64,000 nucleotides of DNA from Enterococcus mundtii (GCF_002813755.1 NZ_CP018061.1:920001-984000); one strand, 5' to 3'. Shown: positions 34,168-44,027, counted from the first letter of the stretch. Program-made: numbers and translations. Notes: a model not told the origin generated them from the sequence alone.

Positions 34168-35619
34168 TTACAAAATCGGTGAGAATAGTCTGGAGATTTG
34201 TTGTTTGAACAGCAACCAATTAGACATTTCTTTGACTGTTTCAGTAGTCATCGGTTTGCTTGCTTGTTCATCGAGTACAAATTGGTCGGCTAGTTGTTGC
34301 AAGAAAGCTGGATCATAAATGATTGCACTACTTTCAAAATTCAAACGATAGCTACGAATATCTTGGTTAGCTGATCCGACTATGCAGATTTCGTCGTCCA
34401 TGATCAATGTTTTCGCATGTAAAAAGCCATTTTCATAAACTAAGATCTGTACATTTTCTTTGATCAATTGGCGAGCGTAGTACTGAGTTGCTCGGTAGAT
34501 GAAAGGATGATCTGGTTTGTTAGGGATCATGATTTTCACCTCTACGCCAGAAGCGGCAGCGATTTTTAACGCGGCAATCACACTTTCATCAGGCACTAAA
34601 TAAGGTGTTTGGATCCATACACGTTTTTTTGCTGAACTGATCAGCTTGATAAAGGATAACTTTATCTGTTCCCGTTCATTGTTCGGTCCGCTAGACACAA
34701 GTTGAATCGATGTTTGGTATAGTTGATCCTGATCTTCTTTCTCTGCTTTAAAGAAATAATCTAAATGATAGCCGACTTTTTTTTGATCTGGAACAGAGAC
34801 ATTCCAATCCATCAAAAAGCGAAGCTGTAATAAAGAGGCAGCAGCCCCATAAATTCGAATATGCGTATCTCGCCAATAGCCAAATTTTTTGGTGTGGTTG
34901 ACATATTGATCGGCGATGTTGAAACCACCTGTGTATCCGATCTTGCCATCAACAACGATGATTTTCCGATGATCATGATAATTTAGACGAAAGCGTAGAA
35001 GTGCCCGTTGCGAAGTGATGAACGTGTGGACATGACCGCCATTTTCGACTAACTTTTTAAAATCTTTTGTTTTTGTGCCGTGGGAGCCAAAGGCATCATA
35101 GAGTAAACGGACTTCGACACCTTCCGCTGCTTTTTTTTCCAATACTTTCAAGATTTGTTGGCCGATATTGTCAGTAACGAAGGCATAATATTCGATATGG
35201 ATCGAATGCTCAGCTGCTTCGATATCTTTCAGGACGGCTGTTAATTTTTCTTGACCGTCTGTTAGTAAAGTGACGGCATTTTTTCGCGTGAGTGGCATTT
35301 GATTCAAGGATGAAAAGAAATCAACGAAATGCTGATGATCTTCATTCTGGATGATGGGATCATAATGTTCTAAGGTATCTCCCTTGAAATCCTGGAAATT
35401 TTCCAGTTCGGTTAAATCACTCTGACGCAGATAGAATTTTTTCTTGTCGGTCAAGCCACGACCAAAGAAAAGGTAGAGAATAAAACCAAAACCAGGTAAA
35501 GCAAATAAAACAAGTAACCATGCCCAGATTGCTGCGACGTCACGAGGTTTGATCAAGATAGTTACAAGAGCAATAAGTGCGTTCAGTACATATAAAAAAG
35601 TAATAATACTTCCTACCAC
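34168..35619 (-). CDS. cls: Cardiolipin synthase
   Basis: The 483-residue phospholipase D-superfamily enzyme has two N-terminal membrane segments (about 5-25 and 30-52) and two HKD motifs: H217-R-K219..D224 and H401-A-K403..D408. It condenses two phosphatidylglycerol molecules to cardiolipin at the membrane. The GTG start has AAGGAGG eight bases upstream. Single-gene unit. Confidence 0.95.
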   Translation of the reverse strand: MVGSIITFLYVLNALIALVTILIKPRDVAAIWAWLLVLFALPGFGFILYLFFGRGLTDKKKFYLRQSDLTELENFQDFKGDTLEHYDPIIQNEDHQHFVDFFSSLNQMPLTRKNAVTLLTDGQEKLTAVLKDIEAAEHSIHIEYYAFVTDNIGQQILKVLEKKAAEGVEVRLLYDAFGSHGTKTKDFKKLVENGGHVHTFITSQRALLRFRLNYHDHRKIIVVDGKIGYTGGFNIADQYVNHTKKFGYWRDTHIRIYGAAASLLQLRFLMDWNVSVPDQKKVGYHLDYFFKAEKEDQDQLYQTSIQLVSSGPNNEREQIKLSFIKLISSAKKRVWIQTPYLVPDESVIAALKIAAASGVEVKIMIPNKPDHPFIYRATQYYARQLIKENVQILVYENGFLHAKTLIMDDEICIVGSANQDIRSYRLNFESSAIIYDPAFLQQLADQFVLDEQASKPMTTETVKEMSNWLLFKQQISRLFSPIL

Positions 35620-35784
35620 GAGTGAATCCTCCTTTATATAATAACACTAGTATAGCATGAGAAAGGAGAGAAGCATATTCACAAGAAAACAAAGGTGGAA
35701 ATTTTTTGAAAATATCAAGAGGATAAGCGAAAGTTGTTGCAATTTAAAAATAAATCATGTAGGATAAAAGTACAGTTGAATATC

Positions 35785-35880
35785 TCCTTAGGGGAGTAAC
35801 CGACAACATTTGTTGTGATAATATCAACAGTAAGTTAACCAATTGGTTTTCTGGTATTGTATGAAATGGTGAGACCTAAG
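35785..35880 (+). promoter_or_regulatory. yybP-ykoY family (Mn2+) riboswitch aptamer
   Basis: CTTAGGGGAGTAACC at 35787-35801 and GGTGAGACCTAAG closing at 35880 match the two ends of the yybP-ykoY consensus. P1 is formed by CTTAGG (35787-35792) with CCTAAG (35875-35880). The 3' strand of P1 is also the 5' strand of the downstream terminator, which is the expected switching arrangement for Mn2+-induced read-through. Confidence 0.82.
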
Positions 35881-35914
35881 ACAAATCCGTATTTGTCTTA
35901 GGTCTCTTTTTTTT
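35871..35914 (+). terminator. Switching terminator of the Mn2+ riboswitch
   Basis: The stem GAGACCTAAGACAAAT / ATTTGTCTTAGGTCTC is followed by eight T residues. It overlaps the last bases of the aptamer, so aptamer folding and termination exclude each other. Confidence 0.88.
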
Positions 35915-35955
35915 CAGGCGATAACGGAAACAATAACTAAAATGGGGGATGAAAT

Positions 35956-38622
35956 TTGGAAAACAAGGAACACGCACAATCAACGGTCTACAAAGAATCG
36001 ATCGACACGTTGATGCAACAAACGCAAAGCTCACCTGATGGGTTGAGTAGTACGCAAGCAAAAGAAAAATTAGAAAGAGACGGCTTGAACCAACTGAAGG
36101 AAGCACCGAAGAAGCCAACTTGGAAACTGTTTCTCGAAACTTTTAAAGACGCTATGGTAATTGTGTTATTAGTTGTTGCATTGATTCAAATGGTGATGGG
36201 TGACTATATCGAATTTTTCGTTATCTTTGCCGTGTTGATGTTGAACTCAGTGATCAGTGTGATCCAAACGAAAAAAGCAGAAGGTTCACTTGAAGCATTG
36301 AAAAACCTTTCTGCACCAGATGCAAAAGTGATTCGTGACGGAAAAGAAATGACGATTCCGGCAAATGAATTAGTGGTTGGGGATATTGTTTTACTTGATG
36401 CAGGTGACTATGTACCGGCAGATGGACGTTTGTTAGAAGCTGGTTCATTAAAAGTTGACGAAGGAATGTTAACAGGTGAGTCGACATCAGCAGAAAAAGA
36501 AGTAGTAGAAATTACTCAGACTGTGCCGATCGGTGATCGCTTGAACATGGTCTTTAGTGGTACGATCATTACTTACGGTCGTGGGAAATTCTTAGTAACT
36601 GCTACAGGAAACAATACAGAAATCGGTGAAGTTGCTGGTTTATTAGAATCAACAACAGAACAAGTGACACCATTACAACGTGGATTAGATAAATTCAGTA
36701 AGAAGTTAAGTTTAGCCATTTTAGGCTTATCATTGGTGATTTTAGGAATCCAATTATTCCGTATCTATATGGGTGGCGGAACAGGAGATATGACGGCAGA
36801 TATCGTTAGTGCCATCATGTTTGCAGTTGCGGTTGCCGTAGCAGCGATCCCTGAAGCATTGCAGTCGATCGTGACGATCGTCTTGTCACTTGGAACCAAT
36901 AAAATGGCCAAACGACATGCAATCATCCGTAAACTACCAGCCGTAGAAACGTTAGGCTCAACGAGTATCATTTGTACGGATAAAACTGGTACATTGACAC
37001 AAAACAAAATGACTGTTGTTGACTATTATTTAGCTAATGGGGCAACTGGTGATTTTTCAAATGATCCAAAAAACTGGTCTGTCGATGAGCGTCGTTTAAT
37101 TGAGATCAGTGTCTTGGCAAATGATGCGTCAATCAGTGAAGATGGTTCCAAACTAGGTGATCCAACAGAAGTAGCGTTTGTTGACTTCAGTGAAAAAATG
37201 AACCAACCTTATCGCGAGATCCGCCAAACGTATCCAAGACAAGCAGAATTACCGTTTGACTCGGATCGAAAATTGATGTCAACAGCACATGAAATCGACA
37301 ATCAACAATTCTTATTTGTCAAAGGTGGACCAGATATCGTGTTTGGTCGCAGTACAAAAGCATTGGTAAATGGTGAAGTCGTGCCAATGACAGATGAGTT
37401 AAGAAAAAAATTCCAAGAACAAAACGAAGCATTCTCAAAACGCGCATTGCGTGTATTAGCCTTTGCTTATCGTCCAATCAATAGCCTAGAATTATCATTT
37501 GATGATGAAGATGATTTAATCTTGGTTGGGATCATGGCAATGATCGATCCGCCAAGAGATGAAGTAACTCAAGCAGTCAAAGAAGCAAAAAGTGCTGGGA
37601 TCAAAACGATCATGATCACTGGTGACCACAAAACAACTGCGGTTGCTATTGCAAAAGAAATCGGTATTTTTGCTGAAGGTGATCAAGCCTTGACTGGTAC
37701 AGAATTAGATGAGCTATCAGAAGATCAATTGAATGAAGTATTGGAAAAAGTAACGGTTTATGCGCGTGTATCTCCGGAAAATAAAATCCGTATCGTGCGT
37801 GCTTGGCAAACAAAAGGTCATATCTCTGCGATGACGGGTGACGGAGTAAATGATGCTCCAGCCTTGAAACAAGCAGATATTGGTATTGCAATGGGTACAG
37901 GTACTGACGTAGCCAAAGATGCTGCAGCAATGGTTCTGACAGATGATAATTTCGCATCGATCGTTAGCGCAGTGGAAGTAGGACGTAATGTCTTTGATAA
38001 TATCAAAAAAGCCATCTCTTACTTGTTCTCAGGAAACTTAGGCGCGATCATCGCGATCATCTTTGCCTTGGTTGCAGATTGGTCAAATCCATTTACAGCC
38101 TTACAATTATTGTTCATCAACTTAGTTAACGACTCATTACCAGCAATCGCGTTAGGAACTGAAAAAGCAGAGCCAGCGACAATGAAACGTCCACCAAGAG
38201 ATCCAAATTCAGGTATCTTTACGGACAAAACATTGATCTCTGTAACATATCGTGGCGTATTGATCGGTATTGCGGTTATTTTTGCTCAATGGTTAGGAAT
38301 GCAACATTCAGCTGAATTTGGCGTGGCGATGTCCTTCACAACGTTGATTTGGTGTCGTACATTGCAAACATTCCCAGCTCGTTCAAATACCCAAACAGCG
38401 ATCCAAGCTGGTTTCTTCTCAAACCGCAGTGTCCTATTAGCAGTTGCTGTATGTAGTGCGCTTTACTGTATTGCGATGATCCCAGGACTAAAAGAAGTCT
38501 TCTCGATCCCAGCAGCGTTTGGGTTGACTGAAGTCTTCACTTGTATTGGAATCGCGCTTGTAACGGTTGTATTGATGGAAATCACTAAAATGATTTTGGT
38601 ACGTGTACAAGGAAACAAATAA
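35956..38622 (+). CDS. P-type cation-transporting ATPase (Ca2+/Mn2+ type)
   Basis: The 888-residue P2A-type ATPase has the phosphorylation motif CTDKTGTLT (Asp342), the actuator TGES, the hinge MTGDGVNDAPALKQAD and about ten membrane segments, including the PEAL motif AAIPEALQSI. The Mn2+ riboswitch upstream points to manganese (or calcium) efflux, as for YoaB of Lactococcus lactis and MgtA of Streptococcus pneumoniae. The start is TTG, eight bases after GGGGGATG; there is no ATG in frame nearby. Confidence 0.9.
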   Translation: MENKEHAQSTVYKESIDTLMQQTQSSPDGLSSTQAKEKLERDGLNQLKEAPKKPTWKLFLETFKDAMVIVLLVVALIQMVMGDYIEFFVIFAVLMLNSVISVIQTKKAEGSLEALKNLSAPDAKVIRDGKEMTIPANELVVGDIVLLDAGDYVPADGRLLEAGSLKVDEGMLTGESTSAEKEVVEITQTVPIGDRLNMVFSGTIITYGRGKFLVTATGNNTEIGEVAGLLESTTEQVTPLQRGLDKFSKKLSLAILGLSLVILGIQLFRIYMGGGTGDMTADIVSAIMFAVAVAVAAIPEALQSIVTIVLSLGTNKMAKRHAIIRKLPAVETLGSTSIICTDKTGTLTQNKMTVVDYYLANGATGDFSNDPKNWSVDERRLIEISVLANDASISEDGSKLGDPTEVAFVDFSEKMNQPYREIRQTYPRQAELPFDSDRKLMSTAHEIDNQQFLFVKGGPDIVFGRSTKALVNGEVVPMTDELRKKFQEQNEAFSKRALRVLAFAYRPINSLELSFDDEDDLILVGIMAMIDPPRDEVTQAVKEAKSAGIKTIMITGDHKTTAVAIAKEIGIFAEGDQALTGTELDELSEDQLNEVLEKVTVYARVSPENKIRIVRAWQTKGHISAMTGDGVNDAPALKQADIGIAMGTGTDVAKDAAAMVLTDDNFASIVSAVEVGRNVFDNIKKAISYLFSGNLGAIIAIIFALVADWSNPFTALQLLFINLVNDSLPAIALGTEKAEPATMKRPPRDPNSGIFTDKTLISVTYRGVLIGIAVIFAQWLGMQHSAEFGVAMSFTTLIWCRTLQTFPARSNTQTAIQAGFFSNRSVLLAVAVCSALYCIAMIPGLKEVFSIPAAFGLTEVFTCIGIALVTVVLMEITKMILVRVQGNK

Positions 38623-38701
38623 TCATTAAAGACAAAATAGTTCATCTATCACTTACGAATAACAATAAAATGTGATAGTTTTAAGCCTTTCGAATCAAAA
38701 A

Positions 38702-38740
38702 GAAATCCACGAGAATCGTTTCTTCGATTTTCGTGGATTT
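38702..38740 (+). terminator. Terminator of the P-type ATPase gene
   Basis: The stem AAATCCACGAGAATCG / CGATTTTCGTGGATTT is followed by a T-rich tail. Confidence 0.8.
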
Positions 38741-38824
38741 TGATTTATACTAAGAAATAAAGCTCATCGTTTCTCTCATAAAAAATTTATTCCGAAAAGT
38801 GAAAACGAAAGGAAAATTATCCAA

Positions 38825-39547
38825 ATGGACAAAGAAGAATGGAATACCTTTGCGAAAGACTATTACGAATCACAAAAAGAATCCAGTACGACGATCGTAG
38901 AGGATGTCGTTGCTTATCTAAGAAGCGAGGATTTATTACCAGCTGGATCATTCGCAGATGTTGCCGGTGGCGCAGGGCGTTATCTGCCGTTAGCAAAAGA
39001 AATAGAACAATACGAGTTGATTGATTTTTCAGAAGAAATGCTTGTGTATGCTGAACATGAAGCACAAGTACTGGGGCTAATTAACTGCAAATTCATTTTG
39101 CAAGATTTTACTAATTTTTTACATGAAGAGAAGACTTATGACCTTGTTTTTTCAGCGGCAAATCCTGCCTTGGTTACTTGTGAACAACTGGAAAAATTGC
39201 GTAGCAAAGCGACGAAAGCATGTTTGATTCTAAGAGTAGTCGCCTCAGAAGATAATGTCTTCGTACCTCTTGAAAGGCGTTTAGGAATCGAGGTATCTGA
39301 TCCTCACACATCGCCGGTTATAATGGACCAATTTGAGAAGTATTTGTCAAAGGAACATCTTCCTTATAAGAGACAGGAATTCACTTATGATTCACAGGAA
39401 GAAGTCACGGCTTCATTTTTGCAGGCTTACTATGAAGAAATGCAAGATGATCCACGTTTCCAGTCAGCTCTCCAAGAATTATTTAAAAACAGTGAGACAA
39501 TTCGGAGTACAAATAAACTGACCTATCGATTATTGACTATTTATTAG
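38825..39547 (+). CDS. Class I SAM-dependent methyltransferase
   Basis: The 240-residue Rossmann-type methyltransferase has motif I DVAGGAGRYLPLA (about 43-55), an acidic motif II (ELIDFSEEML) and motif IV around YDLVFSAANPAL. The substrate is not evident. The terminator hairpin downstream overlaps its last codons. It stands alone between the ATPase gene and mvaS. Confidence 0.8.
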   Translation: MDKEEWNTFAKDYYESQKESSTTIVEDVVAYLRSEDLLPAGSFADVAGGAGRYLPLAKEIEQYELIDFSEEMLVYAEHEAQVLGLINCKFILQDFTNFLHEEKTYDLVFSAANPALVTCEQLEKLRSKATKACLILRVVASEDNVFVPLERRLGIEVSDPHTSPVIMDQFEKYLSKEHLPYKRQEFTYDSQEEVTASFLQAYYEEMQDDPRFQSALQELFKNSETIRSTNKLTYRLLTIY

Positions 39548-39570
39548 TCAACGATCGAGGTCAGTTTTTT
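39514..39570 (+). terminator. Terminator overlapping the methyltransferase 3' end
   Basis: AAACTGACCTATCGA..TTGACTA pairs with TAGTCAACGATCGAGGTCAGTTT, then T residues. The stop codon lies inside the hairpin. It may also work for mvaS on the other strand. Confidence 0.75.
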
Positions 39571-39577
39571 GCATTGA

Positions 39578-40735
39578 TTATTTTTCTTTGTAAAAACGAA
39601 TATCATTTTCAACTTTATAGATCGAATAAGGTAGATCTGAATGATATTCAGCTGTTTCACCATGTCCAGGTAATGTTTCATTGAAGATTTCTTCATATTG
39701 ATCAACCGTCAATGCTTCACGGTTATCTAACATCGCTTGATTCTCTTCTTTGAACAAGAAATTTTGATAGTCTTCTTCTAAATACCCAGTGAAAAACTCA
39801 CTCACAGCACCAGAACCATAGCTGAATAATCCGATACGGTCACCCGATTTCAATGCTTGAGAGTTTTCTAACAGAGAAATCAACCCTAAATAAAGTGAAC
39901 CAGTGTATAGATTTCCAATTCGTCGACTATAGGTGATGCCTTCTTCATAACGTGCCATCAAACGTTCTTGCGTTGCTTCATCTGTTTCTTCGATCACACT
40001 TTGCAACGCTTTTTTTCCCATTTTTGTGTAAGGGATATGGAAGGTAAGTGCGTCATAATCTGCAAGTGTTCGACCTGTTGTTTCTTTATATCTATTCCAG
40101 ACTTTTTGGAAAGACTCAATATAGGTAGAGTTGGACAATGGTCCATCTACTACAGGATATTGGCTATAGCTTGGACGCCAAAAATCATAAATATCTTCTG
40201 TTAAAAAGACACTGTGGTCTTCAAGAGACAGAATCCGAGGGTTTTGTGTGATCATCATAGCGACCGCACCTACACCTTGCGTCACTTCACCACCACTTGC
40301 TAAACCATAGCGGGCGATATCGCTCGCAATCACTAAGACTTTACGATCTGGATGATTTTTGACATATTCTTTTGCCATATGCAAAGCTGCTGTTCCCCCG
40401 TAACAAGCTTCTTTTACTTCGAATGAACGAGCAAAAGGTTGAACTTTTAACAAATGATGGATGATCACAGCACTTGCCTTTGATTGGTCGATGCCTGATT
40501 CGGTACCTACAATGACCATATCGATTTTCTCACGATCTTCTTCTGTGACGATTTTACTCGCTGCATTTGCCCCTAGCGTGACGATGTCTTCATAAACTTG
40601 ATTGACAGCCATCTGATCTTGACCGATCCCGATATGGTATTTGGCAGGATCATCTCCACGTCTGTTTGCTAATTCAGTCATATCTAAAAATAAATTAGGA
40701 ATAAAAAAGGAAAGACGATCAATCCCTATTTTCAT
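39578..40735 (-). CDS. mvaS: Hydroxymethylglutaryl-CoA synthase
   Basis: The 385-residue protein aligns residue by residue with enterococcal MvaS: Glu79 (VGTESGID), catalytic Cys111 (KEACYGG) and His233 (TFHIPY). It condenses acetoacetyl-CoA with acetyl-CoA to HMG-CoA in the mevalonate route to isoprenoids, including the undecaprenyl carrier. It is divergent from mvaE, as in other enterococci. The RBS GAGGTG precedes the ATG. Confidence 0.97.
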   Translation of the reverse strand: MKIGIDRLSFFIPNLFLDMTELANRRGDDPAKYHIGIGQDQMAVNQVYEDIVTLGANAASKIVTEEDREKIDMVIVGTESGIDQSKASAVIIHHLLKVQPFARSFEVKEACYGGTAALHMAKEYVKNHPDRKVLVIASDIARYGLASGGEVTQGVGAVAMMITQNPRILSLEDHSVFLTEDIYDFWRPSYSQYPVVDGPLSNSTYIESFQKVWNRYKETTGRTLADYDALTFHIPYTKMGKKALQSVIEETDEATQERLMARYEEGITYSRRIGNLYTGSLYLGLISLLENSQALKSGDRIGLFSYGSGAVSEFFTGYLEEDYQNFLFKEENQAMLDNREALTVDQYEEIFNETLPGHGETAEYHSDLPYSIYKVENDIRFYKEK

Positions 40736-41040
40736 TTCAACACCTCTTTACTCATGATAAAAAACTTACTTTATTAAAGTATCACAAAATCGCTAAAAGA
40801 AATACAAAAAAGCTAATTTTTAAGGATTTGTAAAAAAATATAGCGCTTTTTTTAAAAGGTGTATGTTATATTTGTATTTCCGGTAAAGAATGGTATATTT
40901 TTGTAGGAGATACTTGACAGTTAGAAAATAATCAACTGTCCATCTTTTATACAATTTAATAAGAAGTGTATTTTAATTTTTACGAAACCATTCAGATTGT
41001 TCTATCCATTTGATATAGACAAACGTTTTGAAGAATGTCT
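40736..41040. other. mvaS/mvaE divergent intergenic region, left part
   Basis: It holds the divergent promoters of mvaS and mvaE. The DNA is AT-rich, with no ORF of interest. No promoter was assigned with confidence. The conserved leader of mvaE begins at 41041. Confidence 0.5.
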
Positions 41041-41190
41041 CGTCGGTTACAGCGTGATGTTTTTCGCAAATACAAGAGAAATAAGGAGGGAATCCGTTTG
41101 CGCAAAAGATTGTAACATCTATAAATCCGTCGCGTTTTTTATAATACGTGGATGAGTAAATTTATAGACTTTGGCAACGGGTGGCTTAAC
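41041..41190 (+). promoter_or_regulatory. Conserved structured leader, copy B (mvaE)
   Basis: Blocks shared with 22305-22447 are CGTCGGTTACAGCG (41041-41054), ATAAGGAGG (41081-41089), GTTTGCGCAAAAG (41096-41108), TCTATAAAT (41118-41126), ATTTATAGA (41160-41168) and TTTGGCAACGGG (41170-41181). Outer and inner stems form as in copy A. AAGGAGG is again eight bases before a TTG, which would open a five-codon ORF (M-R-K-R-L). The mvaE TTG start follows the last block by nine bases. Confidence 0.62.
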
Positions 41191-43629
41191 TTGAAGGAAG
41201 TCGTTATTATAGATGCTGCACGAACACCGATTGGAAAGTATCGTGGTAGCTTAAGCAGTTATTCTGCTGTTGAGTTGGGAACATTCATTACAACAGAAAT
41301 CCTTGAACGAACAGGGATAAACAAAGAAGCAATCAATCAAGTCATTTTTGGAAATGTGCTTCAAGCAGGGAATGGGCAAAATGTTGCACGGCAGATTGCG
41401 ATCAATAGCGGAATCCCCGTTAGTGTTCCGGCAATGACAATCAATGAAGTCTGTGGATCTGGGATGAAATCAGTGATCCTTGCGCGTCAACAAATCCAAC
41501 TAGGCGAAGCGGATCTGATCATAGCCGGTGGTGTGGAAAGTATGACTAGAGCGCCGATGATCCAAGTGAGCGATCCAGAAAACGAGAAAATCGAAGAAAT
41601 CTCAAGTATGGTCAATGATGGATTAACCGATGCATTTTCCAACACTCATATGGGACTGACAGCAGAAAATGTGGCAAAACAATTTGCTGTGACGAGGGCA
41701 GAGCAAGATCAATATGCATTGGCTTCACAAGAAAAAGCAGCAAAAGCCAGCGAGTCAGGGATCTTCAAGGAAGAAATCATTCCAATTTCACGTAATGAAG
41801 AAGTTTTTGCAACAGATGAAGCCGTGCGAGGAAATAGTACATTAGAAAAATTAAGCACCTTACGGACGGTTTTTGCGGAGGACGGCACAGTTACTGCTGG
41901 AAATGCTTCACCTTTGAACGATGGTGCCTCTGTACTGATCTTAGCGTCTAAAGACTATGCGATTGCTCATGACTTACCGTATTTAGCTACGATCAAAGGA
42001 GTCTCTGAAGTTGGGATCGATCCAAGTATCATGGGGGTAGCTCCAATCAAAGCAATTCATACATTGATGGAGAAAACTGGGCTTTCCTTGGATGACATCG
42101 ATTTATTTGAAATCAACGAAGCGTTTGCTGCGTCATCGATCGTTGTGAATCGTGAATTGAATCTCCCATCAGAGAAAGTCAATATTTATGGTGGTGCGAT
42201 TGCGTTAGGCCATCCGATTGGTGCTAGTGGCGCTCGTATCTTGACTACTTTAGGCTATGCGTTAAGAAGGCAGCACCAACGATACGGCGTAGCTTCATTA
42301 TGTATTGGTGGCGGCCTCGGATTAGCTGTTCTTTTGGAAGCAAATTTGCAAGGAACTGGTGATAACGAAAAAAAAAAGTTTTATGAACTAACGCCAGAAC
42401 AACGTAGACAGCGATTAGTTCAAGAAAAAGTGGTTTCTCAAGCAGAAGCAACAGGTTTTAAAGAATCTGTTTTAACAGAAGATATCGCCAACCATTTGAT
42501 TGAAAATCAAATCAGCCAAGTAGAGATCCCATTAGGTGTCGCATTGAATTTTCAAGTGAACGGTCAAAAAAAATGGATTCCTATGGCAACGGAAGAACCT
42601 TCAGTAATTGCTGCAGCGAGCAATGGCGCAAAAATATGTGGCGATATCAGCGTTCAGATACCACAACGATTGATGCGTGGGCAAATCGTCTTGACCGGTC
42701 GTTGTGATTATCGAAAAATCAAAGAAGTCATTGAAGCAAGAAAACCAGAATTGGTCACTTGTGCAAACGAAAGTTATCCTTCGATCGTCAAGCGTGGTGG
42801 AGGCGTTCGAGAAATTTCTACTCGAGAATTTATGGGGAGCGAGCATGCCTATCTTTCACTTGATTTTTTAGTGGATGTCAAAGATGCGATGGGTGCGAAT
42901 ATCATCAACTCGATTTTGGAGGGAGTTGCGGTTCGTATCAAAGAATGGTTCCCTGAAGAAGAAATCTTGTTCAGTATCTTAAGTAATCTGGCGACGGAAT
43001 CTTTAGCGATCGCGACTTGTATGATTCCTTTTGAGCGATTGGCAAAGGACAAAGAAACGGGTCAGCTGATTGCTGAAAAGATTCGTCAAGCGAGTGAATA
43101 CGCAAAGTTGGATCCTTATCGGGCAACGACCCACAACAAAGGAATCATGAATGGTATCGAAGCGGTCATCTTAGCTACAGGAAATGATACACGAGCAGCC
43201 GCAGCGGCTATTCATGCCTATGCTGCTCGAAATGGTAGTTACCAAGGGTTGACTGACTGGCAAATCAAGGAAAATCATTTGGTAGGGAAATTGACGGTTC
43301 CTTTAGCTGTTGCGACAGTAGGGGGCGCTTCCCGCGTCTTACCGAAAGCGAAAGCTTCTTTAGATATGTTAGCAATTGATTCTGCACAAGAATTGGCACA
43401 AGTGATTGCAGCTGTTGGTTTAGCACAAAACCTTGCGGCACTGCGTGCACTTGTTAGTGACGGTATTCAAAAAGGACATATGTCCTTACAAGCGAGAGCA
43501 TTGGCAATCACAGTTGGTGCCAAAGGGGACGAAATCGAGAGAGTTGCCGCAAAGCTTAGGGAATCAGGAACGATCAACCAACAAAGCGCACTAGCTGCCT
43601 TAGCAGCTATCCAGGAGAGCAAAAACTAG
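41191..43629 (+). CDS. mvaE: Bifunctional acetyl-CoA acetyltransferase / HMG-CoA reductase
   Basis: The 812-residue fusion has an N-terminal thiolase (about 1-390; acylated Cys in NEVCGSGMKS, closing CIGGGLGLAVLLE) and a C-terminal class II HMG-CoA reductase (about 410-812; ENQISQVEIPLG, ATEEPSVIAAASNGAKI, DVKDAMGAN, THNKGIMNGI). It makes acetoacetyl-CoA and reduces HMG-CoA to mevalonate. This fusion is typical of Enterococcus. TTG 41191 is chosen because family members begin MKEVV-IDAARTPIGKYRGS. The ATG at 41152 would add 13 residues, which lie in the conserved leader. Confidence 0.95.
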   Translation: MKEVVIIDAARTPIGKYRGSLSSYSAVELGTFITTEILERTGINKEAINQVIFGNVLQAGNGQNVARQIAINSGIPVSVPAMTINEVCGSGMKSVILARQQIQLGEADLIIAGGVESMTRAPMIQVSDPENEKIEEISSMVNDGLTDAFSNTHMGLTAENVAKQFAVTRAEQDQYALASQEKAAKASESGIFKEEIIPISRNEEVFATDEAVRGNSTLEKLSTLRTVFAEDGTVTAGNASPLNDGASVLILASKDYAIAHDLPYLATIKGVSEVGIDPSIMGVAPIKAIHTLMEKTGLSLDDIDLFEINEAFAASSIVVNRELNLPSEKVNIYGGAIALGHPIGASGARILTTLGYALRRQHQRYGVASLCIGGGLGLAVLLEANLQGTGDNEKKKFYELTPEQRRQRLVQEKVVSQAEATGFKESVLTEDIANHLIENQISQVEIPLGVALNFQVNGQKKWIPMATEEPSVIAAASNGAKICGDISVQIPQRLMRGQIVLTGRCDYRKIKEVIEARKPELVTCANESYPSIVKRGGGVREISTREFMGSEHAYLSLDFLVDVKDAMGANIINSILEGVAVRIKEWFPEEEILFSILSNLATESLAIATCMIPFERLAKDKETGQLIAEKIRQASEYAKLDPYRATTHNKGIMNGIEAVILATGNDTRAAAAAIHAYAARNGSYQGLTDWQIKENHLVGKLTVPLAVATVGGASRVLPKAKASLDMLAIDSAQELAQVIAAVGLAQNLAALRALVSDGIQKGHMSLQARALAITVGAKGDEIERVAAKLRESGTINQQSALAALAAIQESKN

Positions 43630-43830
43630 GAATAATTTGCGAAATAGTCGTAGTAGCTGAGGAAAGGTGACAAATAATTTTCATTATTATAACGTTTCTC
43701 TCGAAACACATAAAAAAATACCTATGCTAAGTATGAAGGACCTATAATCTAAAATTTATTTTTTTCATAAATGGTTATCACGTCTTTTTGGCTATTTTCA
43801 TTTTTTTGTGAAGTTGTATAATATTAAATA

Positions 43831-43877
43831 AAACGTAACAGACCTTGTAGATTAAAGGTTTTCTGTTACGTTTTTTT
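43831..43877 (+). terminator. Terminator downstream of mvaE
   Basis: The stem AAACGTAACAGA / TCTGTTACGTTT is followed by a T run. It lies 200 bases beyond the mvaE stop, after an AT-rich spacer with no ORF. Confidence 0.78.
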
Positions 43878-44027
43878 ACATACTCTGAACTAAAAATTAT
43901 AGAACGTATATTATTAAATTTTAAAAATAATTTATATAACATTAAAAAAAGCTAAAGTTTTTTAAGCTTATTTGAGGTTCTCTTGTGAATAAATAATCTA
44001 ACAGGTATACTTTTCCTCAAATAGAAT

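Noticed and set aside
34103..34318. A 71-codon plus-strand frame opposite cls
   Set aside because: It is antisense to the conserved 3' end of cardiolipin synthase and has no RBS.
38839..39521. Two Arg/Lys-rich frames within the methyltransferase gene
   Set aside because: They are alternative frames of a clear Rossmann methyltransferase; composition is atypical and no RBS is present.
41152..41190. Upstream ATG for mvaE adding 13 residues
   Set aside because: MvaE proteins begin at the Lys-Glu-Val-Val stretch, and the extra codons coincide with the conserved leader hairpin.
41041..41190. T-box, SAM (S-box) or SMK riboswitch before mvaE
   Set aside because: GGCAAC and GGGTGG stretches recall these classes, but the T-box AGGGTGGNACCGCG and the S-box core are absent, and the shared structure is different.
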